A DNA stretch of 64,000 nt from Vitrella brassicaformis (taxonomy: Eukaryota; Sar; Vitrellaceae), in NCBI GenBank assembly GCA_001179505.1, contig CDMY01000282.1:3144-67143 (forward strand). The letters are read 5' to 3'. The translations under genes were made by a program, and so were the position numbers. The notes below the pieces were generated by a model, which was not told the origin of the DNA, searched no databases, and was given only the letters and a program-made list of their open reading frames with translations. This document shows positions 37,033-48,020 of the stretch, one piece after another (the first letter of the stretch is position 1; each line of letters opens with the position of its first letter).

Positions 37033-37826
37033 CTGATGTGCCTGCCGTGCATGTGTGCATCAGATATGTGGATGGGATGTGGGTGAGACATTGACATTGA
37101 CCTTGTGTCTGTCATGCGCAAAGCACCGACCGACCTACCGACAGATCGATGGATGGACGTGCTGCTGCTTCTTGAGTGAATGGCCGTGCAGGCAGTGGTC
37201 TGGTGTTCGTATGTGTCTTCCGTGGACATGGACACGCACGTGGAGTCGACGAGAGAGAAGATGAGTCACAGTCACCACCACCATCACCACCACCATCATC
37301 ACTTTCAGACAGGAATGCACCGGTGTGTGTGTGCGCGATATGACTGACGCAGATGCGGAGGGCACCAAAGGTGCCCGAAGCTACCCGGGACACACCACAG
37401 ACAGACAGACAGACAGACGGACGGAGAAAGCCACAGACAAAGAAAAGGAAGGCAAAACAGAATGGCACACGGCGCTTGAGCGAAGAAAAGAAAACCTCGC
37501 TAGCTCAGAAATCCACATGACGGTGCGTTCCCCGGTAAAGACAGACAGACAGACAGACAGACAGATAGAGAGGCGAAAGAGAAGCATCGGCCTTTTGCCA
37601 ATGCCCGTCACGTCACGCGCCTGTTGCCCTTCCCCCCTCGATCTGCGTTATCTGATACATAATTCATTGGCTGTACACATGAAAACCGCGACACACACAC
37701 ACACCCGCACGCCCACACCTGTGAGTGCGCCACTGCGCATACAGAGAGAGACCACAAAAAGGAAAACGAGCTCTGCCCATCCCGGCCCCCACGACCCTCT
37801 CGATCACATCATCCTCGTCTGTCAGC
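37033..37826. other. Convergent intergenic, no gene seen
   Basis: This is rich in GACA, CCAT and ACCACC repeats, with open frames composed of repeat residues only. It lies between stops of the TrpRS (+) and the small secreted protein (-). Confidence 0.55.
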
Positions 37827-38319
37827 TCAGCTCAAGAGCAGCACGCGCCGGGGTCCGCCATCGCTGGGAAGGGGAAGAGGCAGGTCCTCGCCTTCACACC
37901 CTGGACGCACAATCAAACAAGCAAACAAACAAACAAACGTGCATCAATGCAGGAACACCAGCCTCCTCACGCTAAAGTACCGAGTCGGGAGGGGCACGGG
38001 CGGCCCGATTGCTGCAGACGCCGGGGGCCACCATCGCTGGGACGGGGGAGGGGAAGGGGGTCGCCTTCGCACCCTGCAAACACACACACACGGATGGCAC
38101 ACTCGACAAACCTCCTTACTGGGGTGCACGTGTGTCTGGCTTACCGAGTCGAGAGGGGCAAGGGCGAGTGGTCCCCGGGCCTCGTAGCCGTCGGAGGCGA
38201 TCAGGGATGGGCCGCGGCACTGGGCCTGGCCTGTTCGTGTCACCCTCGGGGACAATGGCGGTCGCCACTGCGAGAAGGCAGACGGTCACTCCGAGCAGGA
38301 AAGCCGAGAAACGAGCCAT
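37827..38319 (-). CDS. Small secreted protein with duplicated exon, function unknown
   Basis: Three exons (38145-38319, 37981-38073, 37827-37900) join in phase 1 to 113 residues. Exon 1 encodes a signal peptide (MARFSAFLLGVTVCLLAVATA) and a Pro/Arg-rich stretch ending RPCPSRLG. Exon 2 encodes GCEGDPLPLPRPSDGGPRRL and again ends RPCPSRLG. Exon 3 begins GCEGEDLPLPLPSDGGPRR and then stops. Exons 2 and 3 are clearly copies of one another at the DNA level, and exon 1's end matches the end of exon 2, including the splice donor. The protein therefore grows by exon repetition. No known domain; secreted or plastid-routed. Start chosen at the signal-peptide ATG. Confidence 0.55.
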
Positions 38320-38504
38320 CTTTCTCGACGCGGACGGAAGCTGGAGAGCGAGGGGGCAGCTGGCGAGGGTTCAGGAGGAAATAGCCAGCGAAAATGACCG
38401 AGAATGACCGAATGAGGTTTTTATACAGTGTACAGTACCAGAAGGATCGCGGAACGGTTCTCGACTTTTTCCAGGAGCTGGCTCCCTCCCGTCTCCCAGC
38501 CCGT
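38320..38504. promoter_or_regulatory. Divergent promoter, small secreted / tail-anchored protein pair
   Basis: 185 bases between the start codons at 38319 (-) and 38505 (+). An upstream in-frame ATG at 38394 exists, but the intervening TTTTTATACAGTGTACAGTA looks more like promoter DNA than coding DNA. No TGCGAGCTT element seen. Confidence 0.4.
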
Positions 38505-38906
38505 ATGGCGTCATCGAGCGCACGTTCGTCGCAGTACTTGCCTGAGGAAGTGCCCTCTGCCAATCCACCACCGTCAGCAGGAGTGCCAGGCCTCTCCCGT
38601 GCCGTGCCCAGCCTCAGAGCAAGCCCCAGAACCGTCGTCACGCCCACTCCGAGGGCCTTATCGAACATCCAGAGGGTGGGCATGCAATGCATGGCAATGG
38701 CTGGGCGAGCCACCGTTGACCCACACATGTGGTGACTGTTGTCTGTGCAGCCGGAGAGGCGGCCTCAGCACCGGCTGCCGGGGGCGCCCGACACCGAGGC
38801 GTGGCTCAAGTTCTTCTGTCGAGGGCTGATTGCCACCCTGACTGTGCTTACGATGTTCCTTGGGGGATGGCTCTTGATGAAACTGATGACAGCTGGACGG
38901 AACTAA
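38505..38906 (+). CDS. Small tail-anchored membrane protein, function unknown
   Basis: Two exons (38505-38675 and 38751-38906) join in phase 0 to 108 residues. The N-terminal 80 residues are Ser/Pro/Arg-rich and look disordered. The C-terminus carries one hydrophobic helix (LIATLTVLTMFLGGWLLMKL) followed by six polar residues, the layout of a tail-anchored protein inserted post-translationally in ER or organelle outer membranes. An in-frame upstream ATG at 38394 would add 37 residues. No family recognised. Confidence 0.5.
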
Positions 38907-40657
38907 GTCGTCTTGCATGCCGTGTGCTGAGGGGTAGCAGAGCCATTCATTCGATTGCCAATAGGCCGTCAGTGAGTGCACTGACTGACAAGAGAGCGAT
39001 TCAGACAGACAGACAGACAGACAGGCACGCACGCAGACATACACGCAGACAGACATATATGGTGTCTTGGGTCGGTCGGGGAGGGGAATTAGCTAGTAGG
39101 GCATAGCATGTACTCACGCACACCGTGGATGGATGTGGATGCAGGTCACTCACTCACTGACTGACTCATCAATCATTCCAAGTCACAAATAAGACTGACT
39201 GACTGAATCAATCAATATACTTATTGGGTGGATGGGATGGATGGGTGGGTGGGTGGGTGGGATGGGGTGGGATGACCTCACCCCCGTCCGTTCGGGACGC
39301 GTGTACCCTCTCGTCTACTGCTTACGTCTCGCGGCCGGCCTATATAAAGCTCCCTCACGTAGCACACAGGCAGGCAGGCAGGCAGGCAGACAAAGAGAGA
39401 GACGCACACACGCACCCACCATTATCCAGCCGCAGCTCGGCAAACGGCGGGGACCACTGAGCAAGTTCACATCCGCCCGCTCGCCCAGGGACTTCATTCA
39501 TTCATTCATTCGACAGCCACTGAAAAACTGCTTTCTCTGTCTTGTCTTGTCTGTGGTTGACCTTACAAAGGTCCTCCCTCACATGCGCACACACAACAAA
39601 AGGTTCTTCGCTCCCCTCCAGCCCATGGCCTCGCCTTCCCACGTTTCTGTTGCTGGCCTTATCTGAAGGCAGAGAGACAGCCAGACAGACGGCAGGGCAA
39701 GGCAAGACCGACAGCCATTCACCACACAGGCAGAGGCAGGCAGCCAGGGAGGGGGACGTGGGGAGTGGGAGACGGGGAGTCGAGGGCAGCAGCAGACAGC
39801 AGCAGACACCGGCATACGACGGACGGACACGCCGTTCATGTCATGCACTCGCTCAGTCGTTGGTTGATGCGATGCACACGCGGCAAAAGCCAGCTCACAA
39901 AGAAAGCACTTCTTGATTGATAAAAAAGGGCGGACGGACGGACTTCCGGGAGGCACACGATAGATAGATAATTAGAGATATGGGGGGTTACATTAAACAG
40001 ACAGACTCAGACAGACACGGTGGGTGCGGTGCATACCATTCATCTCATCCATACAGCCGAGCCGCCACGGAGAGGGGGAGGGGGGGAGAGGAAAAACATA
40101 CAGACACCGAGTACCAGCAGCAGCAGCAGCAGCAGGTGAGGGGACACACACACGTCTTCCCAAATCGATGAATAAACAGCAGCGCCCGGGTGTTTTCATG
40201 TGTGTGTGTGTGTGTGTGTGTATGGCGGCTACAGCCCTCGCTCGCGCGCTAGGCCCTGTACACGCAACACGGTTCGCAAACAGCAGGCAGCCACGGAGAT
40301 AGATAAAGACCCCCTCAGCCAGCCAGCCCCTCATTGAATGCATTGCAATCACGGACGCGCACATCTCTCTTTTGGGGACGCATTGGTCTGTCTGCCTGCA
40401 TGCCTACGTACTTACTCTACCAGGTACTTACGTACCCATTCACAAAGAAGACACTCGTCGTATATACAACAGCGCCCGCCCTCCCGCCCTCCATCCATCC
40501 ATCCATCCCACCATCCCACCACCCACCACACACACGCACAGAGAGAGGGGGGGCGGGGGCAGGGGAGGGAGGGGAAGGGGGGCCGCCGCAGAACCCCAAA
40601 AGCTCACGACAGGTAAGGAACAGCCATTGGTCTCTGTCCGCTTGATCGTTGGTTGCT
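38907..40657. other. Convergent intergenic, no gene seen
   Basis: A repeat-rich region (GACA, GGAT, CAGG, (GT)n at 40199-40222, GGGA). TATATAAA at 39341-39348 resembles a TATA box, but no supported gene follows. Lies between the tail-anchored protein and the Lifeguard-type gene. Confidence 0.55.
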
Positions 40658-42261
40658 TCAATCGTTGTTGCTGCCTCCGAAGAGCATGAGGATGAACAGG
40701 AATATGTTGATGATGTCAATATACAGCGCCTGACACACACGCACACCCACACCCACACCGCATTCACTGGTAAGCCTGTCGACCGTGTCCTGTGTGTGCT
40801 GTGCTGAGCTGGCTGGAGGGACTGACCAGTGCTGCGAAGACATAGTCGTCGACGGAGAACTCGAATGTCCGGTGTTTGCCTCCGACCAGCAGCTGCGTGT
40901 CGTAGACGAGGTAGAGCGAGAAGATGAGGGCCCCCGCGGCGCCGTACACCTTCTGCAGGATGGGCACGGTAGGGATGAAGAAGGCCGCTATTATGCCAAA
41001 CAACAGCAGCACTATCAGCGCCACAAACAGGTAACCTCCTTTGGCTGCAGACACAGACACACACGGACAGAAAGAGAGGTAGAGAGCATAAGACAGCATC
41101 GTGCCGGGCAGCACGATGATGGATCCGATCCGATCCGATCCTCTTGGTTGTGTTTGTACTTACAGGTGAAGTCGATCTTGGTTTGTATGGCGAATAGCGT
41201 GCATGCGATGAAGACCCCCGCGGTGATGCCGACGGCTACGCCCACCGCCGTTATGTCATACTGCGTCGTCACCACCTGCACACACAATGAATGCCATGTG
41301 TTGCGAGGAAGGGAGGCACGATTGATGTATGTCGTTCTGGTGCCTACTTACGCCAACTAGGAAGCCCTGTGCGGCCGTGAAGAGCAGCAGCAACACATAG
41401 TTGAGCGGGAAGGTTCGCGCAGGGCCGGAGCAGCACGACAGAGCTGAACACACACACACAGATACAGATACAGACACAGACACAGACACAAGAGGTGGGT
41501 GCATCACACGGACGGGATGTGAAAGAAAGAGCTGCTCCGGTCGGTGTGTGCTATTTTGCGTACCGATGAGGGTTCCGAAGGTGAGCACGAGTGCCAGGAT
41601 GAACAGCCAGCTGTTGTTCGTCAGGAAGGTCTTCGCCCCGGGCGCATAAAGGATGGCACAGCCGATGCCAAAGGTGATCTGAACACACACGCAACGCAAC
41701 AAACCAACACATCAGTTAGCACAGGTTGCCGCTTCCAGTCAGTCTGCCCGTCTGTCTGCCCATCTTGGTGCCAGCCACGTGTGGTCCTTTCCCTCCCTCC
41801 CTCCCTCCCTTCCTCCCTCCCTCTCTCACCAGCAGTTGTATGCTGAGGACAGTGTAGACCTTGCGGATGAAGCCGTGCCTGATCTCAATCGGCAGGTCGG
41901 CGTGCATCATGGTCCCGCCGCCATACGCCGTCCCCCCATACCCACCGCCGTACGCGCCCACATCGCCATAACCGCCACCGCCACCGCCTGCATAGCCAAC
42001 AGCCGTGTTGTTGCCCTGATAGGCTACTCCACCCGCTACCACAGGGCCGTGGACGACGGGTGAGGGGATGGCACCCATCGGGTATGCTCCCTGGCCGTAG
42101 TTGGTGCCGTATGCGGTGGTCTGGACGGGCTGGGAGGAGGTGTTCTGATAGGGTGGCTGGGTGGAGGTCTGGCCGTAGTTGGCGGCGGGGGGGTGGTTGC
42201 CGTAGCTGGGCGGCTGGACGGCATATGGCTGTTGCGGTAACCCTTTCTCCGGGTCATACAT
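40658..42261 (-). CDS. Lifeguard / BAX inhibitor-1 family (TMBIM) membrane protein
   Basis: Exon 1 (41830-42261) encodes a Pro/Tyr/Gly/Gln-rich cytosolic N-terminus (MYDPEKGLPQQPYAV), typical of Lifeguard proteins, then RHGFIRKVYTVLSIQLL at the first helix. Later exons each carry one or two membrane helices: ITFGIGCAILY, SWLFILALVLTFGTLIG, PLNYVLLLLFTAAQGFLVGV, AVGVAVGITAGVFIACTLFA, and YLFVALIVLLLFGIIAAFF. The family signature LIFSLYLVYDTQLLVGG follows, then DDYVFAALALYIDIINIFLF. The stop is TGA at 40658. The seven-helix fold acts as a pH-sensitive calcium leak in ER/Golgi membranes and modulates cell death in animals and plants. The role in this organism is inferred from family. Confidence 0.92.
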
Positions 42262-42535
42262 CGTGTGGAAGAGCGCGTTGGTGTCTGTCGTGTCGAGTGG
42301 CCGCTTCTTGCTTGGCAGCGTCAGTCACGAACCGCGGAGCGAGAGAACAGAGATCTATCGCCCTTGTCTATCGAGCCTTGAGATTATTTGCCCAAGCAAC
42401 CCACAAAGTTGGAGAGATCTTGGCACACCCGCTTCGCTCTCTGTTGCTGTCGTGCGACTTTCTCCGTGTTGCGAGCTCAGAATCGCGAGAGCTCCGTGAA
42501 ACCGCTCTCTCGGGGCAAAAAGGGCGGCTAGACGG
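42262..42535. promoter_or_regulatory. Divergent promoter, Lifeguard / ZIP pair
   Basis: 274 bases between start codons. It contains TGCGAGCTCAGAATCG at 42470-42485, a match to the shared element core, and a second related GCGAGAGCTC just after it. Confidence 0.45.
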
Positions 42536-43868
42536 ATGGTTTTGACCGAAGCTGGCACCCCGGCTCTTGTCGCCCTGGCAGTATGCTCATTCATCGTCAC
42601 GTGGGCGGTCTCTTTTGCCTCCTGCACTGTGCTGTCACGCACGCCAGAGCTGCTAAAGGAACGGCTCAAGGGCGTCTTGTGCTTCGGCGTCGCCGCCATG
42701 CTGAGTGACGTGTTCCTGGTGAGATCTGCAGATAGAGTAGACAACTACCCGGCCAGATCCTCACTGTCTGGCTGTCTGTTGTGTGTGTCTGTGTGCGGTG
42801 CGTGTGTGTTATGCTGCAGCACATCATTCCTCACGTGTACGGCGATATGGCGAAGCTTGATAGGTAACGAACGGACAAGAACAGACAGAGATGGGAGTGG
42901 TGTGTGTGTGTTTGCCGGCATGCCATGGGTGGTCTGTCTGTCTGCGCAGCGCCAGTGTGGAGGAGTCGATGGTGACCAACGGGGTCGGCTTCCTTCTCGG
43001 AATCGCCGTTGCCCATGGCCTCGACATCCTCCTGCAGGCCTACCACGTTGAGCCCAGCTCACCACATGGCGAAGAGCAGCAACACGGTGCCGACACCAGC
43101 GATGCACAGCACGACAGTGTCGGTGAGAAGGTCTCTTTGCGACTGCGGGCGACGGCAAAGGGAGAGGCGGAAGAGGGCGAGGATAGAGAATTGGTCAGCA
43201 GGGAGGGTGGCGGTGGTGCCAGGCGGGCCGCGTTGCCATTATGGAGGGTGCTGAAGCCTGTGGCTGCTCTCAATCTCATGTCTGACCTGCTGCACAACGG
43301 TACGGTGAGCAGGGGACTTAGTGATGTCATTCATGTCAATACATCAATAAACGGCACCATGTATGTCATCGCAGGTCTCGACGGGATGAGCATCGCGGTG
43401 TCATTTCAGACCAACCGGCGCATCGGTCTGTCCACATCGCTGGCCATCCTGGCGCATGAAGTCGCGCAGGAATTCGCAGACTTCGCTATACTCGTCCACT
43501 CAGGTACGTTCGTTCACAGCTTGCCAAGCCAGGAACCACACACACTCCTCCTTATCTCTTTCCCTCCCTCCCTCCCTCTAGGCCTGTCGCCGTATCAGGC
43601 ACTCGTCCTCAACGTGGCGGTGTCTTTTTCTGCCATCGTCGGAGGTGCTCTCACCCTCCTGCTCGGGGCCGGTCTCTCTGAGTTGTGGAAAGACTTCCTG
43701 CTGTGTTTCGCCGGCGGCAACTTCCTCTATATTTCTCTGTTCGAGATCCTCCCCGAGACGGTGACGGCCACGACGGCCGGCGGAGGTGATCAGCGAGGCG
43801 GCCAGCGTGTTGCGGGCTTCCTGCTGGGCTTCCTGTGTCTGTATGGCGTGCGGTGGATGGAGCAGTAG
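42536..43868 (+). CDS. ZIP-family divalent metal transporter (KE4/IAR1-like)
   Basis: Five exons (42536-42718, 42820-42863, 42950-43299, 43375-43503, 43582-43868) join in phase. The protein begins with a membrane helix (ALVALAVCSFIVTWAVSF), then a helix ending in DVFLHIIPHVYGD, a long polar His/Glu-containing cytosolic loop, and helix 4 with LLHNGLDGMSIAVSF. Helix 5 has LAILAHEVAQEFADFAILVHSG, and the last helices end LCLYGVRWMEQ. The HN..DG and HE...E motifs form the binuclear metal centre that moves Zn2+ or Fe2+ into the cytosol. Gln rather than His in HEVAQE is also seen in IAR1-like members. The location is probably ER/Golgi as for KE4, by inference. Confidence 0.9.
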
Positions 43869-44608
43869 CGTAGGTGGCCCTGACGATCGAGCGCGTGAAG
43901 TGCAGCGAGCCAGTCACTCTCAGCGTGTTTGCTGTGCTGTGCTGTGCTGTGTGGGCGTTTTTTGGGGTCTGGAGAGGCCAGAGAGACAGAGAGAAAGAGG
44001 GAGAGAGAGAGAGAGAGAGAGAGATGGCGTGTGGGGTACACTCGCACTGTACATAGGCTAGGCGAGTACTGTCGGTGGGTAGGTAGCCTGCCCACCAGGG
44101 CACATAGCACTGCGTGCAACTCACCATGGTTTAAGTAGCGATGCATCTCTCAGTTTTGGTTGAACTCACTGCATGCATGTGGTGTGGCATTGGACTCAAT
44201 CTATCAAATCCGTCATATACCCAACGTGGCACTCTCCAGCGCAACTAACCCCTGCCCAACCGGCGTCACAAGTACTTCGGACAGACAGAGGCAGATACAA
44301 TACACGCAAATAAATACGCGGTGGACAGATGAGAGAATGATCAGTCGATATATCGCCGTCACACACACGGATGGAATGGAGATGGAGCCGATGTCTTGAA
44401 TCAATCACACACACGAACGAGAGATTCGTCGCACTACTGACTCCCACGCCCCCATCCCACGGTCTTACAAGGACGAAGCCACGGGGGGCACACAAGTACA
44501 TATCGTACCGACACACATGTATGTAATCAATCCACAATCAATTCAAGTCAGTCACAGCAAAGCCAGGCAGCCGCGATCAGTCGCTTGGTCAGCCAGCCAG
44601 TCAGTCAG
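43869..44608. other. Convergent intergenic, no gene seen
   Basis: Contains a (GA)n tract at about 43987-44023 and CACA/CAGT repeats; open frames are repeat-driven. It lies between ZIP (+) and dehydrogenase (-) stops. Confidence 0.55.
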
Positions 44609-46502
44609 TCAGTCGGGCAGGAGGATGACCTTGATGGACTCGGAGGACTTGTTGACCATCTCAATGCCCTCGACCACCCTGCTCAGGGGCAGCCGGTGGG
44701 TCACGATCTCTGAAAAAGGCAGGCCGTGACAGTCATGCAAGGGCGTATGTATTCTCTGGCTGTCTGCCTGTACGTATCGCGGTCACCTTCAACGGGTATC
44801 TGTTTCTTCTCAATCATGCTGATTGCCTTGGGGAACGTCCTGGTGTGATAGGGAGAGAGGGACGAGACATCCGTGGTGATCCATGTGTGTGCACTGCACC
44901 GACCAACCCACTGACCTGGGTGAGAGGTGTCCACCCACGATGGTGAGCTCCTTGCAATCGCCAATGATCGACCAGTCAGCCGTCGTCTCCTGCCACATAC
45001 GCACACGCAAACACACCCCCTAATCGCCGTCCGTCTTGTCGACACGCACACTGCTGTCTTCGTCTGCAGGTGTGCTCGAAGCACCTACCTTGCCGAACAC
45101 GGAGAACTCAACGAATCGGCCCATTCTGGCGATCATGTCCAGCCCCTGCCAGGCCAGGCAGACACATTCATCAATCAGCCGACCAACAACAACCGACACT
45201 TTGGCGTGGAGAGCATATGGTTGAGTGTATCGGGGTACCTGCACGACTGAGTTGGGGTGTCCCGTGGCTTCGATATAGACGTCACACCCATAGCCGCCTG
45301 ACAACCGCATGACCTCCTTGACCACATCACATTTGCCTGTAGGCATGGATCCGTTCACCACTGATGGACAGACACTGCCAACCGGCCCCTTGCACCCTCT
45401 CACTTGGGTTGAGGACCACATCAGCGCCGCATTTCTTGGCCACCTCCAGCTTCCAGTCGTACAGATCAAGCGCTATCTAAATCGACCACACACACAACAC
45501 TTACAGGCGTCTGATTCGCAGCTAGCACTCTCCGCACACAACTCCTTTTCTGTGGCACCGACCGCACCAGAAGCTTGGGTGACTTTTGCCTGACGCCGCC
45601 GACCATGCCTAGACCGATAGGACCTGCATGCCATGCACCACATGGCACGTGAGAGATCGCATGGGCGTGTGTGTGTCTTGTCTTGAGTTCTTGCTTCCTG
45701 GCTGGCTGGCTGGCTGGCTTGCTGACTGACTGACCGCATCCCGAGACGACCACAATGTCGGAGAACTGAACCGCACCCAACTCCACGCCATGCAACGAAC
45801 AGGCGAGCGGCTCAGTGTAGACGGCATGCTCCTGAAATGACGCAAGCAAACAAACGCCACCACCCGCCCATGCCTTCTTGCTTTCGACTTCCTCTGGGCA
45901 TTCACCCACCCCACCCCACACCTACCGGGGGCACGCTCTTGTCGATCTTGTGGTTCCTCGCCCTCGCAGGCAGCAGCACATAGTCAGCCATGGCCCCCTG
46001 TGTGCACTGGTGGAACCCATAGACGTCGTGCGGAATGCACATCTGATACGCCCCCCTCTCGCAGTATCGGCAGACGTCGCAGGGGCAGATCTGCTCGGAT
46101 GTCACTTGGTCGCCGAGCGAGATCCCGTGCTTCTCCCCCGCCCCCTCGCCCAACGCCACAACATTGCCCACGAACTCATGACCGGGACGGACAGGCGGCT
46201 CCACGTACCTCGGGGTCTTGCGGCCATCACCCCAGAAGCGCGGCGCCCCGGCAAAGCACTTGGCGTCACCCGCACAGATGCCTGACAGAAGGGGGAAACC
46301 AGCAGGGAATCATCATTTGAAGATCTATGGCAGACACGCGAAGTGCGCGAGCACCTATGGCGGAGACCTTCAGCAGCACCTCCCCCGGCCCTGGTGCCGG
46401 TACTGTGATGCCGTCCTCGTGGCGGTAGTCACCGGGCCCGTAGCACACGACCCCTCCCATCGTCGATGGCACATCCTCACCATAAACCGCCATTGTTGTC
46501 AT
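44609..46502 (-). CDS. Zinc-dependent medium-chain alcohol/polyol dehydrogenase
   Basis: The start is the ATG at 46502 (MTTMAVYGEDVPS). Exons give GPGEVLLKVSAIG, then ICAGD, where the Cys is the catalytic zinc ligand. RPGHEFVGNVVALGEG follows (GHE, second zinc ligand), and QICPCDVCRYCERGAYQMC, the four-cysteine structural zinc lobe. Next come EPLACSLHGVELG and a Rossmann NAD(P) segment spread over exons (VVSGC, GPIGLGMV), GYGCDVYIEATGHPN, and a last exon ending KVILLPD before TGA at 44609. This is the sorbitol/threonine dehydrogenase branch of the MDR superfamily, oxidising an alcohol with NAD+. The substrate cannot be deduced. CTTCCAAGCT elements lie upstream at 46584-46593 and 46792-46801. 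Confidence 0.87.
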
Positions 46503-47496
46503 TTCCTTTCGCGCTCAGCCTCCTCCTGTTGGTCGGCGATTCGAATTCATCTACGAGAGCAGGAGAGAGAGAGAATCTCTTCGCTTCCAAGCTTAGTGGT
46601 TTGGTAGGGCATGTGATAGTCGCTTGTGTGATTGCGTTTGATGGGCTGTTCGGTTTATACCAGAGTGTTGCTATCATCCATGCCGTATGGTGCGCATGTG
46701 TTTCTGCGATCGCTTGTGTCTTTGCGTGTGCAAATCCATACCGACTCTACATCAGACGTGCTGGTCGCCCATGCTTCCGTGTAAACGATGACTTCCAAGC
46801 TCGCGTTCTCGATCAGAGAGGAGAGGCTTTTTCCCATTCCCAAGTGCATGTGGGAGTGCCTGGCATGCCGTGGTTATGCGAAGAATCGTGCAGAAAGACT
46901 GCAGGGGTCTCCTGTGCTCTTTGTGAATGTGCTTTGCGCAAGGTGATACTGGAAAGCTTCAGCTTATCCACAATGTCACAGGCCGTGATTGATTGATTGA
47001 TTGATGGGGCAGTCTGACATCAGTGTAGACGCGGAAAGTCGAGACCCTGTCAACCGAATATAAAATGGAGACAGCGATCCCCCGCCCGTCCACCGCTCCA
47101 TCCCCGCCCTTGTGGACCATGTGTGTGGTGGTCCGATGGCTGTCGTATCGACCTCTTTCCCTCTCTCGAGCGATAGACATCCCCTACACGGCAGCCAGCC
47201 ACTATATAACGCCACAAATGCATGACAAACAGACAGACAGACAGCCAACCACCTACGCAACGATCACACAGACTCCACCAGTGTGTATGTGTGTGTGTGT
47301 CGGCTTTGAAACAACGGCAGCAGCGCAGCGATAGATCGACAAAGAAAATCAGAGAAACCACACACCATCTGGGCACTGTCATAAATGGCACGAACGGACG
47401 CCGATAAAGCATAAACATAAAGACACTCGACACTCACACACAGCACAACACATCACAATACAGCACAACACAGTCTCCCAACCCTCTGCTGCATCG

Positions 47497-47536
<40 letters not shown>
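47497..47536. repeat. Poly-C tract bordering an assembly gap
   Basis: Forty C in a row directly before the N run, so the assembly probably broke on this homopolymer. Its true length is unknown. On the minus strand it is poly-G and could form a quadruplex. Confidence 0.95.
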
Positions 47537-47836
47537 NNNNNNNNNNNNNNNNNNNNNNNNNNNNNNNNNNNNNNNNNNNNNNNNNNNNNNNNNNNNNNNN
47601 NNNNNNNNNNNNNNNNNNNNNNNNNNNNNNNNNNNNNNNNNNNNNNNNNNNNNNNNNNNNNNNNNNNNNNNNNNNNNNNNNNNNNNNNNNNNNNNNNNNN
47701 NNNNNNNNNNNNNNNNNNNNNNNNNNNNNNNNNNNNNNNNNNNNNNNNNNNNNNNNNNNNNNNNNNNNNNNNNNNNNNNNNNNNNNNNNNNNNNNNNNNN
47801 NNNNNNNNNNNNNNNNNNNNNNNNNNNNNNNNNNNN
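47537..47836. other. Assembly gap (300 N)
   Basis: Exactly 300 N, the same placeholder size as the gap at 31593. Confidence 0.98.
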
Positions 47837-48020
47837 GGCAACACACACACACAGACACCCCTCTATCAGCTTGCCTACGGTTGGCCGTCCCCTGTCACCC
47901 ACCCAACCCCACCCCACCCAGAGAGAGAAGGACTTCACGCAGGCAGGCAGGCAGGAAGGCAGGGTGTCAGATAGGATTTCTACGGTCATTCAGTTCCAGT
48001 CTGTCTGTCAGCAGGTGGTT

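Larger units (their letters stand above)
46503..48020. other. Intergenic with poly-C tract and assembly gap
   Basis: The first 300 bases are the dehydrogenase promoter, with TCGCTTCCAAGCT at 46581-46593 and AAGCTCGCG at 46797-46805. The remainder has TGAT and CAGA repeats, a TATATAA at 47203-47209, a 40-base poly-C, and the gap. No supported coding. Confidence 0.55.

Noticed and set aside
39341-39348. TATATAAA as a promoter TATA box
   Set aside because: No splice-consistent or family-like coding follows on either strand; a similar TATATAA at 47203 is likewise orphaned.
39232-39666. 144-codon plus-strand frame
   Set aside because: Its composition follows GGAT, CAGG and ATTC repeats, with no recognisable domain or splice partners.
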